The notes under the pieces are model-generated. The model searched no databases. It was not told where the DNA came from and saw nothing but the letters and a program-made list of their open reading frames with translations. From Macquaria australasica (taxonomy: Eukaryota; Chordata; Actinopteri; Centrarchiformes; Percichthyidae): a stretch of 64,000 bases of DNA. Numbering within the stretch: position 1 is the first letter of the stretch; each line of letters starts with the position of its first letter. Of this stretch, positions 38,301 through 50,300 are shown piece by piece. The stretch is taken from NCBI GenBank assembly GCA_005408345.1, contig SEMN01000159.1, positions 372,001 to 436,000 of the forward strand, written 5' to 3'. A program made the position numbers and the translations under genes.

Positions 38301-41300
38301 GTACTGTAACCTATAAATTCAAATTTGTTTCACCATTTAAACCATTTAAAGTTAAAATGAGTAAAAACCCTTTAGTTGGTTTTAGATGGTTTTTCAGTTT
38401 CTATGTGAAGGCAGCAATAGTTTGATCCTATTTACAATGGTGATAGACTGTGTTTATCTTTTGGGAGGGGCAAGTGAATGGGTTCATTATTTGAGTTAGT
38501 GAACAGGACCAGACCTGTGGGCTGAAGTAGTTTGCGTTTACTTTCACTTTCTCGCTTTCTTTCTTTATGTGTGGGGGTGGGGGATGGGCTGCACTTCTTG
38601 TTCATTCTCATGGCATTGAAAATGGCTAGAATTGGAGGATTAACAAATGAATTATCTGTATGATGTGACTGATGCAAATAATTGGAATTGGAAAACATTT
38701 GTTTGTCACATAGGTAGTTACCACCATGAATGCTCTGCTCTGTGGGAGAATCTCTGAAACACAGTCTCACAAAACCCTCCTGGGATTGTGTAACGAGCGA
38801 ACTAAATACCAGGAGAGGCTCTTTCTTCTGGATGCCCAGAAAAGTGGTTTCATCTCATTAAATTTATCAAATGTGTGTGTTTTTTTTTTTTAAATGGGCA
38901 ACAATACGCCACAGTTTGAAATAAATGCTAATCGCATTACTGAAATATATGGCTTGGATCTTAAAGCGTCTGAAAACTTGACTTCAGGTATTTCTCTAAA
39001 ACATTAAATATTCACGACTAAATAAGCAACAATCAAAGTTAAATTTAAGTTTTAAGTTTAACACTCGCAGTGCAAAGCAAAACGTTATGGTGCCAGTAGC
39101 ACTTTTTAAAAAACATTTTGTTTGAATTCCAAGGATATGATGAGACTGTTTAATCTGACACACGCTTTAATATAAGTGGTTGGCTAGTAAGTTGCTGGAG
39201 GGGAGTCGGCCTTCGCTGTCTCGTCTTTGTGGCGATTAAGTGCATCTTTTAACAGAAGGTGTGAGGTGACATGAGGTGACGCATCAATCTTCATTGGTGC
39301 TTGTTCTTTGAAGTCAGCTTGATTTGTCACAGCCCTGAGGGTGTTTATCAGCTGTTTGTTGGGCCATGCCCTGCCCTGCCCTGGCTGGTTGATCTTGTCA
39401 CCCAGGCAGAAAGCCCATTGACAGACAGGGGATGAGTGAACAGTTTTGTCTAAAGACTGAGATCGATGATTCTAAACATGAGTCTTGTACTCAGTAGTCT
39501 CTTGCTCATAATATTAGAGTTTGCTACCTCAGGTGTTTATTGACATTAGTGATGTTTGTATTACATGCTTTATTCAGTCTGTGCACGGCAACTTAGAGAT
39601 ATCTCTCCAAATTGGCGTTAATATAGGTTGTCCCCTGGAGTTCAGGCAGGATAAATGGTACTTTTTGGAAAAATGACAACATGACATTAAAAATATGAAC
39701 ATAAATAAAAGTATTATTGTATAAAATGTTAACAGTGGCTTTGCAGCTTCTCTGTCCCCATGGTGCTGATAATTGCTAAGATTGGTGGATTAACAAGTTG
39801 TATTTAAATGACTGACTTTTTACAAAACACAACATGACTCACTGCAGTCAAACCTAGTTTTTCACCTCATGGATTGATTTGTATTACAACATAAATTGAC
39901 CGCTAGCATTTGCCTCTGAACAAGAGAAAAGGTGACTCCTGCTGTGAATCAAAATTGTTGATTTATAGTCTGCTTTAACCCAGTTTGACAAAATCTAATT
40001 TATAGCTTTGGTGTAGAAGTAGCCTTTCTTTTAAAGCCTTTTGAACTGCACTGTTGCCAACAGCCAGACAATGAAATCAGTGATTGAAAATCCCTTTTCC
40101 GTGCCAAACACTTCAGCAGTCTGTTACTTTAAATTTAAATGAAAGCAGTACAAGGCAGTGTTTAAGACTCAAGAAAACAACTGAGGGAAAATTAGGAAAC
40201 GGCACCAACTGAACAGCACCATCAGACCATTCTGATGTCTGCTAGTTGATAAAGGAGTTTTCAGATGAATAAATGTCTTCCACTGCATGTCTCTGCATCT
40301 CCTCCTGTCCGAGTGCGTGCTGGATGGACGTGCCTTTAGACAGATCACAAAGAGCTGCTGGCTGCCGTCACCGCAGCTCCTTGGTGATACTAAATTACTT
40401 TTTGCTCTGTGAACGGGATTCTGTCACTGATAACAAGATAACACACACAGTGCACCTGCACACACCCACCTACACACCTCACCTAGATCGGGTTCACTAT
40501 ATTATAGAATTGAAAAGCACCTGATTTGAACACTGATACAGTGATACATATCAACATCATTGTTGATACCTGATGGCCAACACTTCCTCATACTTAGAAA
40601 ACAAAGCATAACAAAATGTCTTCAGGGCAAAGTTTGTGGACCGAAACTCATGTTCAGAAATCATGTGTTTGTAATTGGTACTGTATGAAAAACAGACCAT
40701 GTTGATTTCAGTAATGGAACAAACTAGAAAATTCTAATTAGAAAATTGAAAATTGCAGGTGCAAATACTGTAAACAGATTAAAACATCCTAAATGAGAGT
40801 TGCTGTTAAATTTCAATCACTTCAATTAAAGCAGTTGATGTGTCAGTTGAAGTTGAGGAACTGAGGCTACATCCACACTACTACGTTTTTGTTTTAAAAC
40901 GCAAAACCTTTGCTATGTTTACACCTATCTTCCACACTACTCCGGCGTTTTATAACCCCTAAAACGGAGACCTTTTAAAAATGCTGCTGGCCTTGTTTTT
41001 GTTTGAAAACTCCAGGGTTGCGTTTTAGTGAGGACGGGCGAAAACGGAGACATCCTAAAATGATGACGCAGACACCCACGTTGGCTTTCTGATTGGCTCT
41101 CATCAGCCACGACGTGTCCTTCCTTGATTCGTCACACCCCTATCACGTGAACCCTTTCCTGAAGAAAACAAACGACATCATCCTTGACTGCCAGTGGTTA
41201 ATTCAACATTAATAACAAATGACAACACTTACTTTCGATAACAGTTCCACCTGGTCGTCGATCCAAGCACAGAAATCTCTGCTCTTACTTTCCACCATTG

Positions 41301-44300
41301 CTGTTCTTCATTTGTAGTATTTTCTGCAACTAAACAACCAACGCAGACTAGACGATCTGCTTCCTGTTTACACCGGCACGTGCATGCCCAGTACACGTGA
41401 ATGGTCACGTGATAAGTGTTTTCAGGCGTGTAGTATGGACGGAGATTATTTTTGAAATGGTGATAAAACGCTCGTGTGTAAGGAGATCGTTTTCATTTTA
41501 AAACGCCGTTTTGAAACAAACTTAGTAATGTGGATATAGCCTGAAAGGGTTAAAGTGTCAGTTGAAGTGTAAGCATTAAAAGGAGTATCATTTGATGTGC
41601 AGATGAAGTCAGCTGGTGTAATCAAGTGCCATTGTGAAAACAGTGTAACAGTTTAAGAGAAAGCTGAAAGCAGGTGAACTGTTTGCTGATTTGCTGATTA
41701 GCAATAAGGGAAAGCATAATAGTCAATGGCAGTTGACGTGAACAAGAAGACAGTTTTGTTGACTGCTTTGAGTCTCGGTTGAGGGTTTGTTTTCATCGGC
41801 CACGCTGAAACCTTTGACCCTATCTCTCTATAAACAAATTCTCCTTCCCGAAATGTCTATTTGATGTAGGTAAATCCATTTCTCAACATTTTACACTTTA
41901 CTACCTAGTGACATTTTTGTACACACTATCATTCCTCGTTTTTCATTGATGAAAACTAGCTCCAACGTCTTTAACGAATTCAAGAAGCTCTACACGGCTA
42001 GGTGTAATATGCATACCCACTAATATGACAGAAGCTTAATATTTGTAACTATGCATCAGATTTTTGTAAACTAATTATAGCTCACTTTCATCTCAGCAGA
42101 TATAATTTATTCCTCCCTCACATTTTTCTTCTCATCTTCTTCCTGTCTGTTAGATTAGATGAAAATGAGCAAAAACCAAGTCATTTTTGGGCATCATGTA
42201 TTCAGGCATGTACCCTGCAGTCACTCCAACTTATTTAGAAAGACCTCCTAACACCGCGGCAACCCAAAGACGATGATAGGTGTCTTTAGCCCTCTAGGGA
42301 CCTCATCTTGGCATGCACATTTAAAGCGACGCAATGTAACTTTAAAAAAAAGAAATAGTTAAATTGATGAGCAATAAAACGCAGCCCTGCTTAATTTAAT
42401 TCACTTGAGTGTTTTTGTGCTACAGCCTTACTTGGTCTGGACCAGTAGCTTATGGCGAGTGCTGTTAGGTAGCTCGGTGACTTTCTGACTCTTCTCTACT
42501 TGTGCTTCTGTTATGCTACGTTTTAGCATTTCACAGGTAACATTTTAATGGTTTCTATCACAAAAGTAAAACAAGTAGACAACAGATCATACCTCACCAG
42601 GACACACGCAAATGCTTGCCTCGCTATATTCGGGCACATTTGACCTCCAGCTGCAGTGTTTTTGCAGTTAGTGTTTATTTGCCCCAAACAACAAATGTAA
42701 CAAAGTTAGCTGTAGCTAGCTTGCACACGCCAGCTGTGTGTGTGTGTGGCTCTCAAAACAAACAAGGAAAACGAGTTACCAAGTACTCTTACTGTAGCTG
42801 TAATCACTTAACAGAATCTTTGGTTTTGTCATCCTACGTTCATAGATTTCCTGATAATTTAGGTATTGATGGCATTTAGTGGTCAGCCAGTAAGATCTGA
42901 TGAAGTCTGTTAAAGCTACAACGCTGCGGTGGTACTCCAGCAAAGAGAAACTGCAAATTATCTCAGTACAAAGGCAGCATAAATAAAGATTAATCTTAAA
43001 CTCTCTCCCCCCTGTGGCTCCATCCAATTTGGGTCTAATCCTGTTTGTTCTGGCTTTAGCAAGGGGTGCTACTGTTGTGCTGCATATCAGTCTTAAGGCG
43101 TTCAAAGCAAAAGAGGCTCAAGCCTGACTCTTCAGTCTGCTGCTGGATGTGTTTCAAACCAACCCAATCTGATGGGTCGGTTCCCCACCCAACTCCTAAT
43201 CCTCTGATCTAAAATCCTCTGTGTATACAATGAGAAGTACAGTCCCTTTTTCCATATGGATTACAGACAATAATACAAATCCTGCAGACAGAGTGATTTT
43301 CAATGCAATAAGAGAAACAAAGTGAACATGAAAAAAAGATGGGGCGGGGGTTAACAAGAAAACACATGAGAAAGGAAGGACTAAATGTCACAAGCAAATA
43401 TGCCTTTGCAAAGTCAACATTGTATCGTGAAGGCTTTTTTGTTTCGAAAACAGGCCAATTGACATGTTGACTATGAGGGCTGTCTTTTTATTCAAAACTT
43501 CAAAATACCGTACAAATATGGGGGAAAAATTAATCTGTTCAAAATAATTCAAATTATTTGTTAAATGTAACTTGATTTTTCTTTTTAAGTGTTCACCTCA
43601 GTTATAATGGCGTTTCATTATATATTTTTGTTCCATTGTATAGGAGAAGCCATGAATGTCTGGCCTGGAAATCGTTTGTTAAAAACTTGGCTGTTGGCTG
43701 TTCAATCGAAAAAGGGTGCTATTTTCCCTCAAAAACATTTCAGGGAAACCCTATAGTCCAATGTCAAACAGAATGGGCAGAAAATGAGAAACTGACAAAA
43801 AGGGGAGGACGTGTGTTTAAAAGGGGCAGAGATTAATTCAAAGGAAGGGACAGAGACAGACTGCGAATAGCCCCCCATGCACTCTCAGCCCAGACAGTGT
43901 CCATCAGTTGAACAGGGACCTTTTGAAAGAATGCCACAGAGGCAGAGCCGAGCTGAGACACTGCTCTCTCTGTTTAGCTCTCGAGACTCTGGAGGAGAAA
44001 ACACAGATTTGGAAGGCAGACGATAAGACCCAGTGAAGCGCCTTCATTCATTCTGGCTGCCACGGTTTCGGAACACCCTTGCTGTACACTTGTGGCCACA
44101 AATAGTGTGACCACGCTGTTTTTCAAGGTTGACACACAGACAGATATTTTCGAGTTTGAACATGCTGATAGTCTGTATTTTGTGCTGACATTTATTATCT
44201 TGAAATATTGCCATTTTTTATGGCAAAAAATGACAAAGATGCTTTGTCAGAGTGAAAAGCCTCTGAAACAGCTCAGTGAAAGCCAGAATAATTCAGTTAT

Positions 44301-47300
44301 TTTAGGTGGTGTAGCAGCCTCCTAAGGCAGAATTCAGTACATGTTTTTCAGACTGACAGCTTTGAAGATGTTGAGTAAAGTTCTTCACGCTGGAATGATT
44401 TCATAAATGAGACATCTAAAGGAAAACACCCTGGATAACAGGATATGTTGGATACAATTGCATGGCAAACTAGATACCATTGCACGGCAAACGCATAGAC
44501 AAGGATATTTTCATCTGTGTACAGTTTGGAGTCTTACTGTTTGGACTCACATTACCTTCATGTCTGGGAACTGTGGGAGAAAACCACAATACTCCACAGA
44601 CCACAGGAGGTACATACAAACTCCTCACAGAAGGAACAGGGGTGTGATTCAAACTCTGAACTTATCAATAACATCAAATGTTTTTTATTTAGCTTTGACT
44701 TTGAAGCTAGACACCTGGGCCATTTTAGCCCTGCTCCTGGGAGCGCAGAGCTCCAAGGATGGCAGTGTCAGTCAGTTTGTCACTCCATTAGTAGGCCGGG
44801 TCAAGCCACTTTGGCACAGATGGGTTGAAGGAGCAGAACCTAGTGGGACATTTTTTGACCCTTAGCAGGTGTTTAGACCAGGACTGAAGTCACCCCGTTC
44901 AAGTTACAAAGTATCTACCAGGAGTTTTCGCTTATGTACGTACATATTTGATTGGCCAATAAAGTTGTGAAGTGGGAAGGGCTGCATGATATCCTCAGTG
45001 TTACTATACTACACTTTATACCCCATTTTACACTTCATGTAGTCTTGGGCAGATTGGATAGATATTTAGTTTGTAGACTGATATATATTACAATGTGGCA
45101 AATGGAAAAATTACATATAAAATAATCAAATTTATGTTCAATGCAATGAACTGTGTTCCACTATTATGCTTTACATCAGTCAAAACTTAAGTTCATTTTT
45201 TAATTACAATTTGCTTGGAATCAATTTAGACAAAACAATAGCACGATATGGATGTATCATGACAATATGATTTCTCTGGAAGTCAATAAAGACAGTATTG
45301 AATTATTGCCCAGCCATAACTTCAATAAAAAGACATCATTTGAAAATGAATTGAGACAGATACAGAGAAACCTTTTGGTGATGAGACATAAAATGCAGGC
45401 CCATAAAGACAGGACATTGGGCAGGACTGATGTTGAGAAAGGATGGGTGGAGGAGAGTGTGTTGAAATTTTTATGTAGGCCTACTGGTTCTCCATTAAGT
45501 AACTACTAAAAATACTGTGTTTGGAAGAAGTAATAGGATTTTAATATAAATATGCAAGAAAACAAAAAGGGTTATGTTTTGGCATCCATAAAAACTGTTT
45601 GTAAGATATTTCAGGAAGAACTGGCTAACAATATGGTTCTTGTGTTCTCCCATTTTCATCCTTCCTCCCTCACCTGCCCTTGATTCCCTCCAACACACCC
45701 TCTGTCACCCCCATTCTCTCCTCCCCTATCTCAGGGGCATGGAGCCCTACGACCCCACCACCACAGTGCTGGTCCAGAGACACGAGCCCCAGGGTGTCTC
45801 CACTATACTCAGCAGCACCGACTTCTTCCAGAGTGAACTCAACCGCAAAGTAATCTTAGAGCAGGTCGACAGCTTTCAGCTCCGAGACAAGTACATGTTC
45901 GCCACTACCACACGGGTAAGAGAGTGGGGGGAGGGGCAGCTGAACACTCAATGGTTTGAACATGTTTGGTTACTGATCTTATTTTTATTAAACTTGATAA
46001 GGGGAAGTGTCTTGCCATTGTATTATCTTTGACCTCAAAACGCAATTTGAAACTGTTTCCTAGCACATAAAATGTGTATGGTCTAATGGTGATGACCTTT
46101 ATCAAATGTTCAAATTTAGCTGAAATAATTAACAGATTAAGTGATTAGTCTATAGACAGAATATTACTTTAAAATGCTCGTGTTTTTGCCGGTTTTGTAT
46201 CATTGTAAATGTTGTACCTTTGGCGTTTTTGATTGTTGATCAAACAAAGTAAGCTTAATTTTGGGATTTGGTTGTGTAGTGAAAGGAAGACATTAAGCCC
46301 TAGACTGGGAGCCTTAAAGGAATAGTTCCATATTTTGGGAAATACATTATTTGCTGTCTTTGAGATGAAGTGAGATGAGAAGATCGATACCATACTCATG
46401 TCTGAGAGTGGTATCGATCTTCTCATCTCACTCTCAGAAAGAAAGCGAATAAACATATTTCCCTAAATGTATATTTTGTGACATAAAGCATGCTGGTAAA
46501 ATTCAACTTACTGCTCAGGAACCCTGTACATTTTTATTCAATTTTAATTCATTTTTATTATTGTTATTCTTCAATTCACAGTAATCCTGAAAAAGTTTGG
46601 TCAAACTATTATTTCACTTCCTCTTTATTAAATAAATACTTGAAAAGAAATTACATTTGACATTTTTAAGACCCTATTACTTTTTTGAAACTTAAAACCA
46701 TCTGCCTTGAGAATACCTGGCATGGCTGAATAGCATTCATTGTTACTGACGGAAGGAGCTTGGTCATGTGGGGCCTTTTCTTCTTGTCAAAGCTTCAATG
46801 AAAGAAGGGAAAGAGTGCTACAGTACATTCAGGAGTAGAGTCTTAAGTAAAAGCAAAAAACCTGCACTGTAAAATAATAAAGCTTGAAAGTAAGCATTTT
46901 TATAAAATGTTTTTGTTGACTTAGTCAACCCTGATTATCCTGGTAGTGTTTTTGTGTTGTCAGTAGTTTCCCCATGATTAAATAAATATAATTTCACACT
47001 TAAAGTCTTGTACCAGGAAACTGTACTAGGCACCAATAGACAGAAATGTCCTGTAGCACCTGAAAGTAGCCATTTCCTACTGCTCCTTCTGTGCACCTGC
47101 ATACATTTTTAAAAGCCTACATTGCATTACAGCATCGTTAAGCAATGTAGTGAGCAACCAGTTTTCTCACCTCAGCATAATGTGCTGTGTATAACAGACG
47201 TTAGATCAATATTTGGCTGGCGCTAATGTGAAGCGCTGTATGTTTGTCATTGTTAGTCTCCTTTGTTTGTGTAGTGGAAGCCTCAGTTAGGCAGCAGACA

Positions 47301-50300
47301 AACAGACAGCGCAGCAGATGGTGAATATGTTTTGGATCTCATCTCCTCCCTTGTTTCACAGGCTGCCTAGGAAAGATTTGCTTTCCTCCGCGTTACATGT
47401 TGGCTTCGGCGTGGGCTGACAGCAGCCTGTAGCTGCTGTGTTCAGAAACAGTTGGTTGTAAAGAGAGGTCGGCTATGAAGGATTTGTCTGATCTGATAAT
47501 TGATATCAGATGGTTCATCATACTAAGTTAATGCATCTAGTTGTACTTCAAATCAGCAGGGAAAGCAAGGAATTAGTGAACTCTCACTGCTGTGATTAAG
47601 TGGCTATTTGCATACTGCTTACATGCTGTAAAGTCAGGAATTTCAGTTCTACCCATCTGTGCTTCAGCTGAAGATTGATATTTGGCTACATTATAATGTT
47701 TAGTGCAATACTACACTAAATATGCAATGATTTGAATGACTCTACTATAGCTTTGTCACTATCTGCTCTACTCTTTGCAACGAACATTTGATTAAGACAG
47801 TGATCTATCTGTACACACTGTAAATGTGTTGTCATCCGTTAGAGCAGATGCATGATGCATATGGTGCAATTTACTCTGTGTACACAGCAAGCAGGCAGTG
47901 TGTAGCACTGGGCTAATGAAGCCAAAACAATACAGAGTAGCCTTAATAAATCCCAGTGGCTAATGTGGTCAAAACTAATGAGTAATCATCATTTCCAATT
48001 ACTAATGTGGTCCAATAAGACACAGAGGTTAACCTCAAAGTGTGGAAAGGCCAACAGCTGCTAAATGTGCTTTTGTTTACTGCTCAAAATGTGATGCAAG
48101 ATGTCGGGAAAAGAGGTATGTGCAGGGTTTGAGCCAGAGACAATTACCTCCTTAAAACATAAAATGTTGCATCACTACAACCTTCCTGCAACCAAGTATC
48201 CCGACCAAAGATGGTTTGTTAGAGAGGGGAAACGCCACGTTAGTGAGGATTGTGTCTTTTTCCTCCTCAAAAAGACCAACAGGGTGTCTCGGTCAATTAA
48301 TGATCTAGCGTTAGCTTTCCAGCCCTGTGCTTTGCAGCTATAGCAGTTGGGTGCTGACCAACAGCTAACGCTAGTGGATGGGAAATGTTAATCAAAATCC
48401 CTTAGTTACACTTTAAAGTATATCACATCAATACCTTAACCACCTCAATTGTGATCTTGGGAGCTTTCATAGCTGAGCAGCAACTTGCCATGTGAGTCTG
48501 TGAAAATAACGTTGGCTAACGTTAGCTGAGCAGCCAAGAAGAGGCTGGGATATATTGACTGAAAGAGACTGATGATATCTGATATCTGTCGCTTTATTTG
48601 ACAGATGTGACTTATCAGCAGTTTGTCATTATTACCATAAGAACAACTCAGGGCACAAAATTAGCACCACCCAAATGCTGGTAAAATATGTAAGTGGATG
48701 GTAGATTTGCTTCACTCACCAGCCAAAAAAAACATGGTAAAATTTGAACATTCACTAACCATTTGGCTGGTGGACAAGCTATCAGATGAGCTACTGCAGA
48801 GTAAAAAGGAAGTGCATTATCTTTAGTGGGTTTTTAACTGACTGTCAGATGCAGGAAGTTGTAAGGTTGTGCATCAGCGTAAGCAACACTAATTTCACAA
48901 CAGGATTTTGTTCCACAGTATATCAACATTTTAATACAGTTTTGGAAGCTGTTTTGAACTGATATCATGAATAGTTGTTGGTGCTAGTTTCACTACATGA
49001 TGCAGTCAGAGTTTACCACTGTAGTTTTAATTGATGAGAACATCATCAAAACAGTGTGAGAAAGACATTCAGATTATAGTTTGACCAAATAGTCAGCTTT
49101 TTCTGGATCTGTCAACAACTCGTGGTCTTAATCAGCGGATGGAGTTTATTCAGTTGTCATGGGAATGGTCTTAGCTGTGATCACGTCACATAAGTATGGA
49201 ATTTCGTTCAGGTAAAGAAGACCATGAGATCTGGTTGAAAGCTTCAGAAAGAGGTAGTAACCTTGAGTTCAGATTGTTTGGTCAAACTATTTTCAAGGTC
49301 AACAATGAACCTTTAACGCTCAATGCAGATCATAGTTTTCACTCATTCTACCAATATCTCCACACTTACAGAACAAATGGAACCACTGTGCTAAATCATA
49401 TCAAATCCAAAAATGTATGTAGATTGGAGAACAAAACCTTCTCAAATTAGTCTGTGACCTAATACTGATTCATCTGGGGGCTTACTGACATGGAAAAGAC
49501 AGAGAGGCTTTGAGGACAAGAGGGCAAAATAATACTGCCAACACTTGGCCTGCTTGTTAGGGTTTTCTCTCTGTAGTGTTACTCAGAGACAGACATTTCT
49601 AGAACATTTGGTCAGTGCAGCTGCATGTGATGAAGGCAGTCGGGGGGATGGGGGGGCACTAAACATTACTGATATCCAGATAAGCTCAAAGACAGTTTAA
49701 TGTTGACTCATCAGTTCAGAGAGATGGAATCAGAGACAGAAAGATGAGAGACGGTTATTGATGAGTGCCTGCATATTGTCTTCTAAGTGGTACTGCTCTG
49801 TAGTTCAACATGGACAAACATATGTCGTGTTGAGACTGTCACAGTTTCCTACGTGCCATTATTACACCAGTAAGACGCAGGAGGCAGTAATGGTGCCAAA
49901 TAAACTGTCATTTGTTACTTAATAAGATTTTTCTTTTCTAGACTGATAGTCTAGTCATTTTCAGTTTTTTTTTCTCTGTAGTGTACAAAAACAGCTTTTC
50001 TGCCTACTGCTGGTGTGTACAATGTTCCTACATTACCATGAAAATGGCAGCTGTAGTTTATTTTGAGTCCATCCCACATACACCGTCCTGCTGCTGTAAA
50101 TACTCAGTAAAGAACCAAATGTGTATTAATCTGCAGCTGAAAATAGTCCCCAACAAATGAACAATTTTGTTGGAGTAACAACTACAGTGCCCAGCTGTTT
50201 TAGGAAATTAGACCCATTTATTATGTCTTCAGTAGGAATGTATGGGTTTGGGGATTAGCACCTTAGATGGAGTAGGAAAGTGAGAAAATATTGCTAGATT

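Larger units (their letters stand above)
37835..45734 (+). other. sorl1: sorl1 intron 5 (7.9 kb)
   Basis: Phase 2. Contains a 677-bp inverted-repeat transposon (40865-41541) and a probable MITE end at 42320. Repeat-like patches around 44570-44830 include the GCTCCAAGGATGGCAGTGTC type often seen in fish, at low confidence. Long open frames at 44.4-44.9 kb show no domain and coincide with those patches. Confidence 0.85.

Noticed and set aside
44407..44865. 152-codon plus-strand open frame in intron 5
   Set aside because: It overlaps repeat-like patches (GTGGGAGAAAACCACAATAC; GCTCCAAGGATGGCAGTGTC) and shows no protein family pattern.
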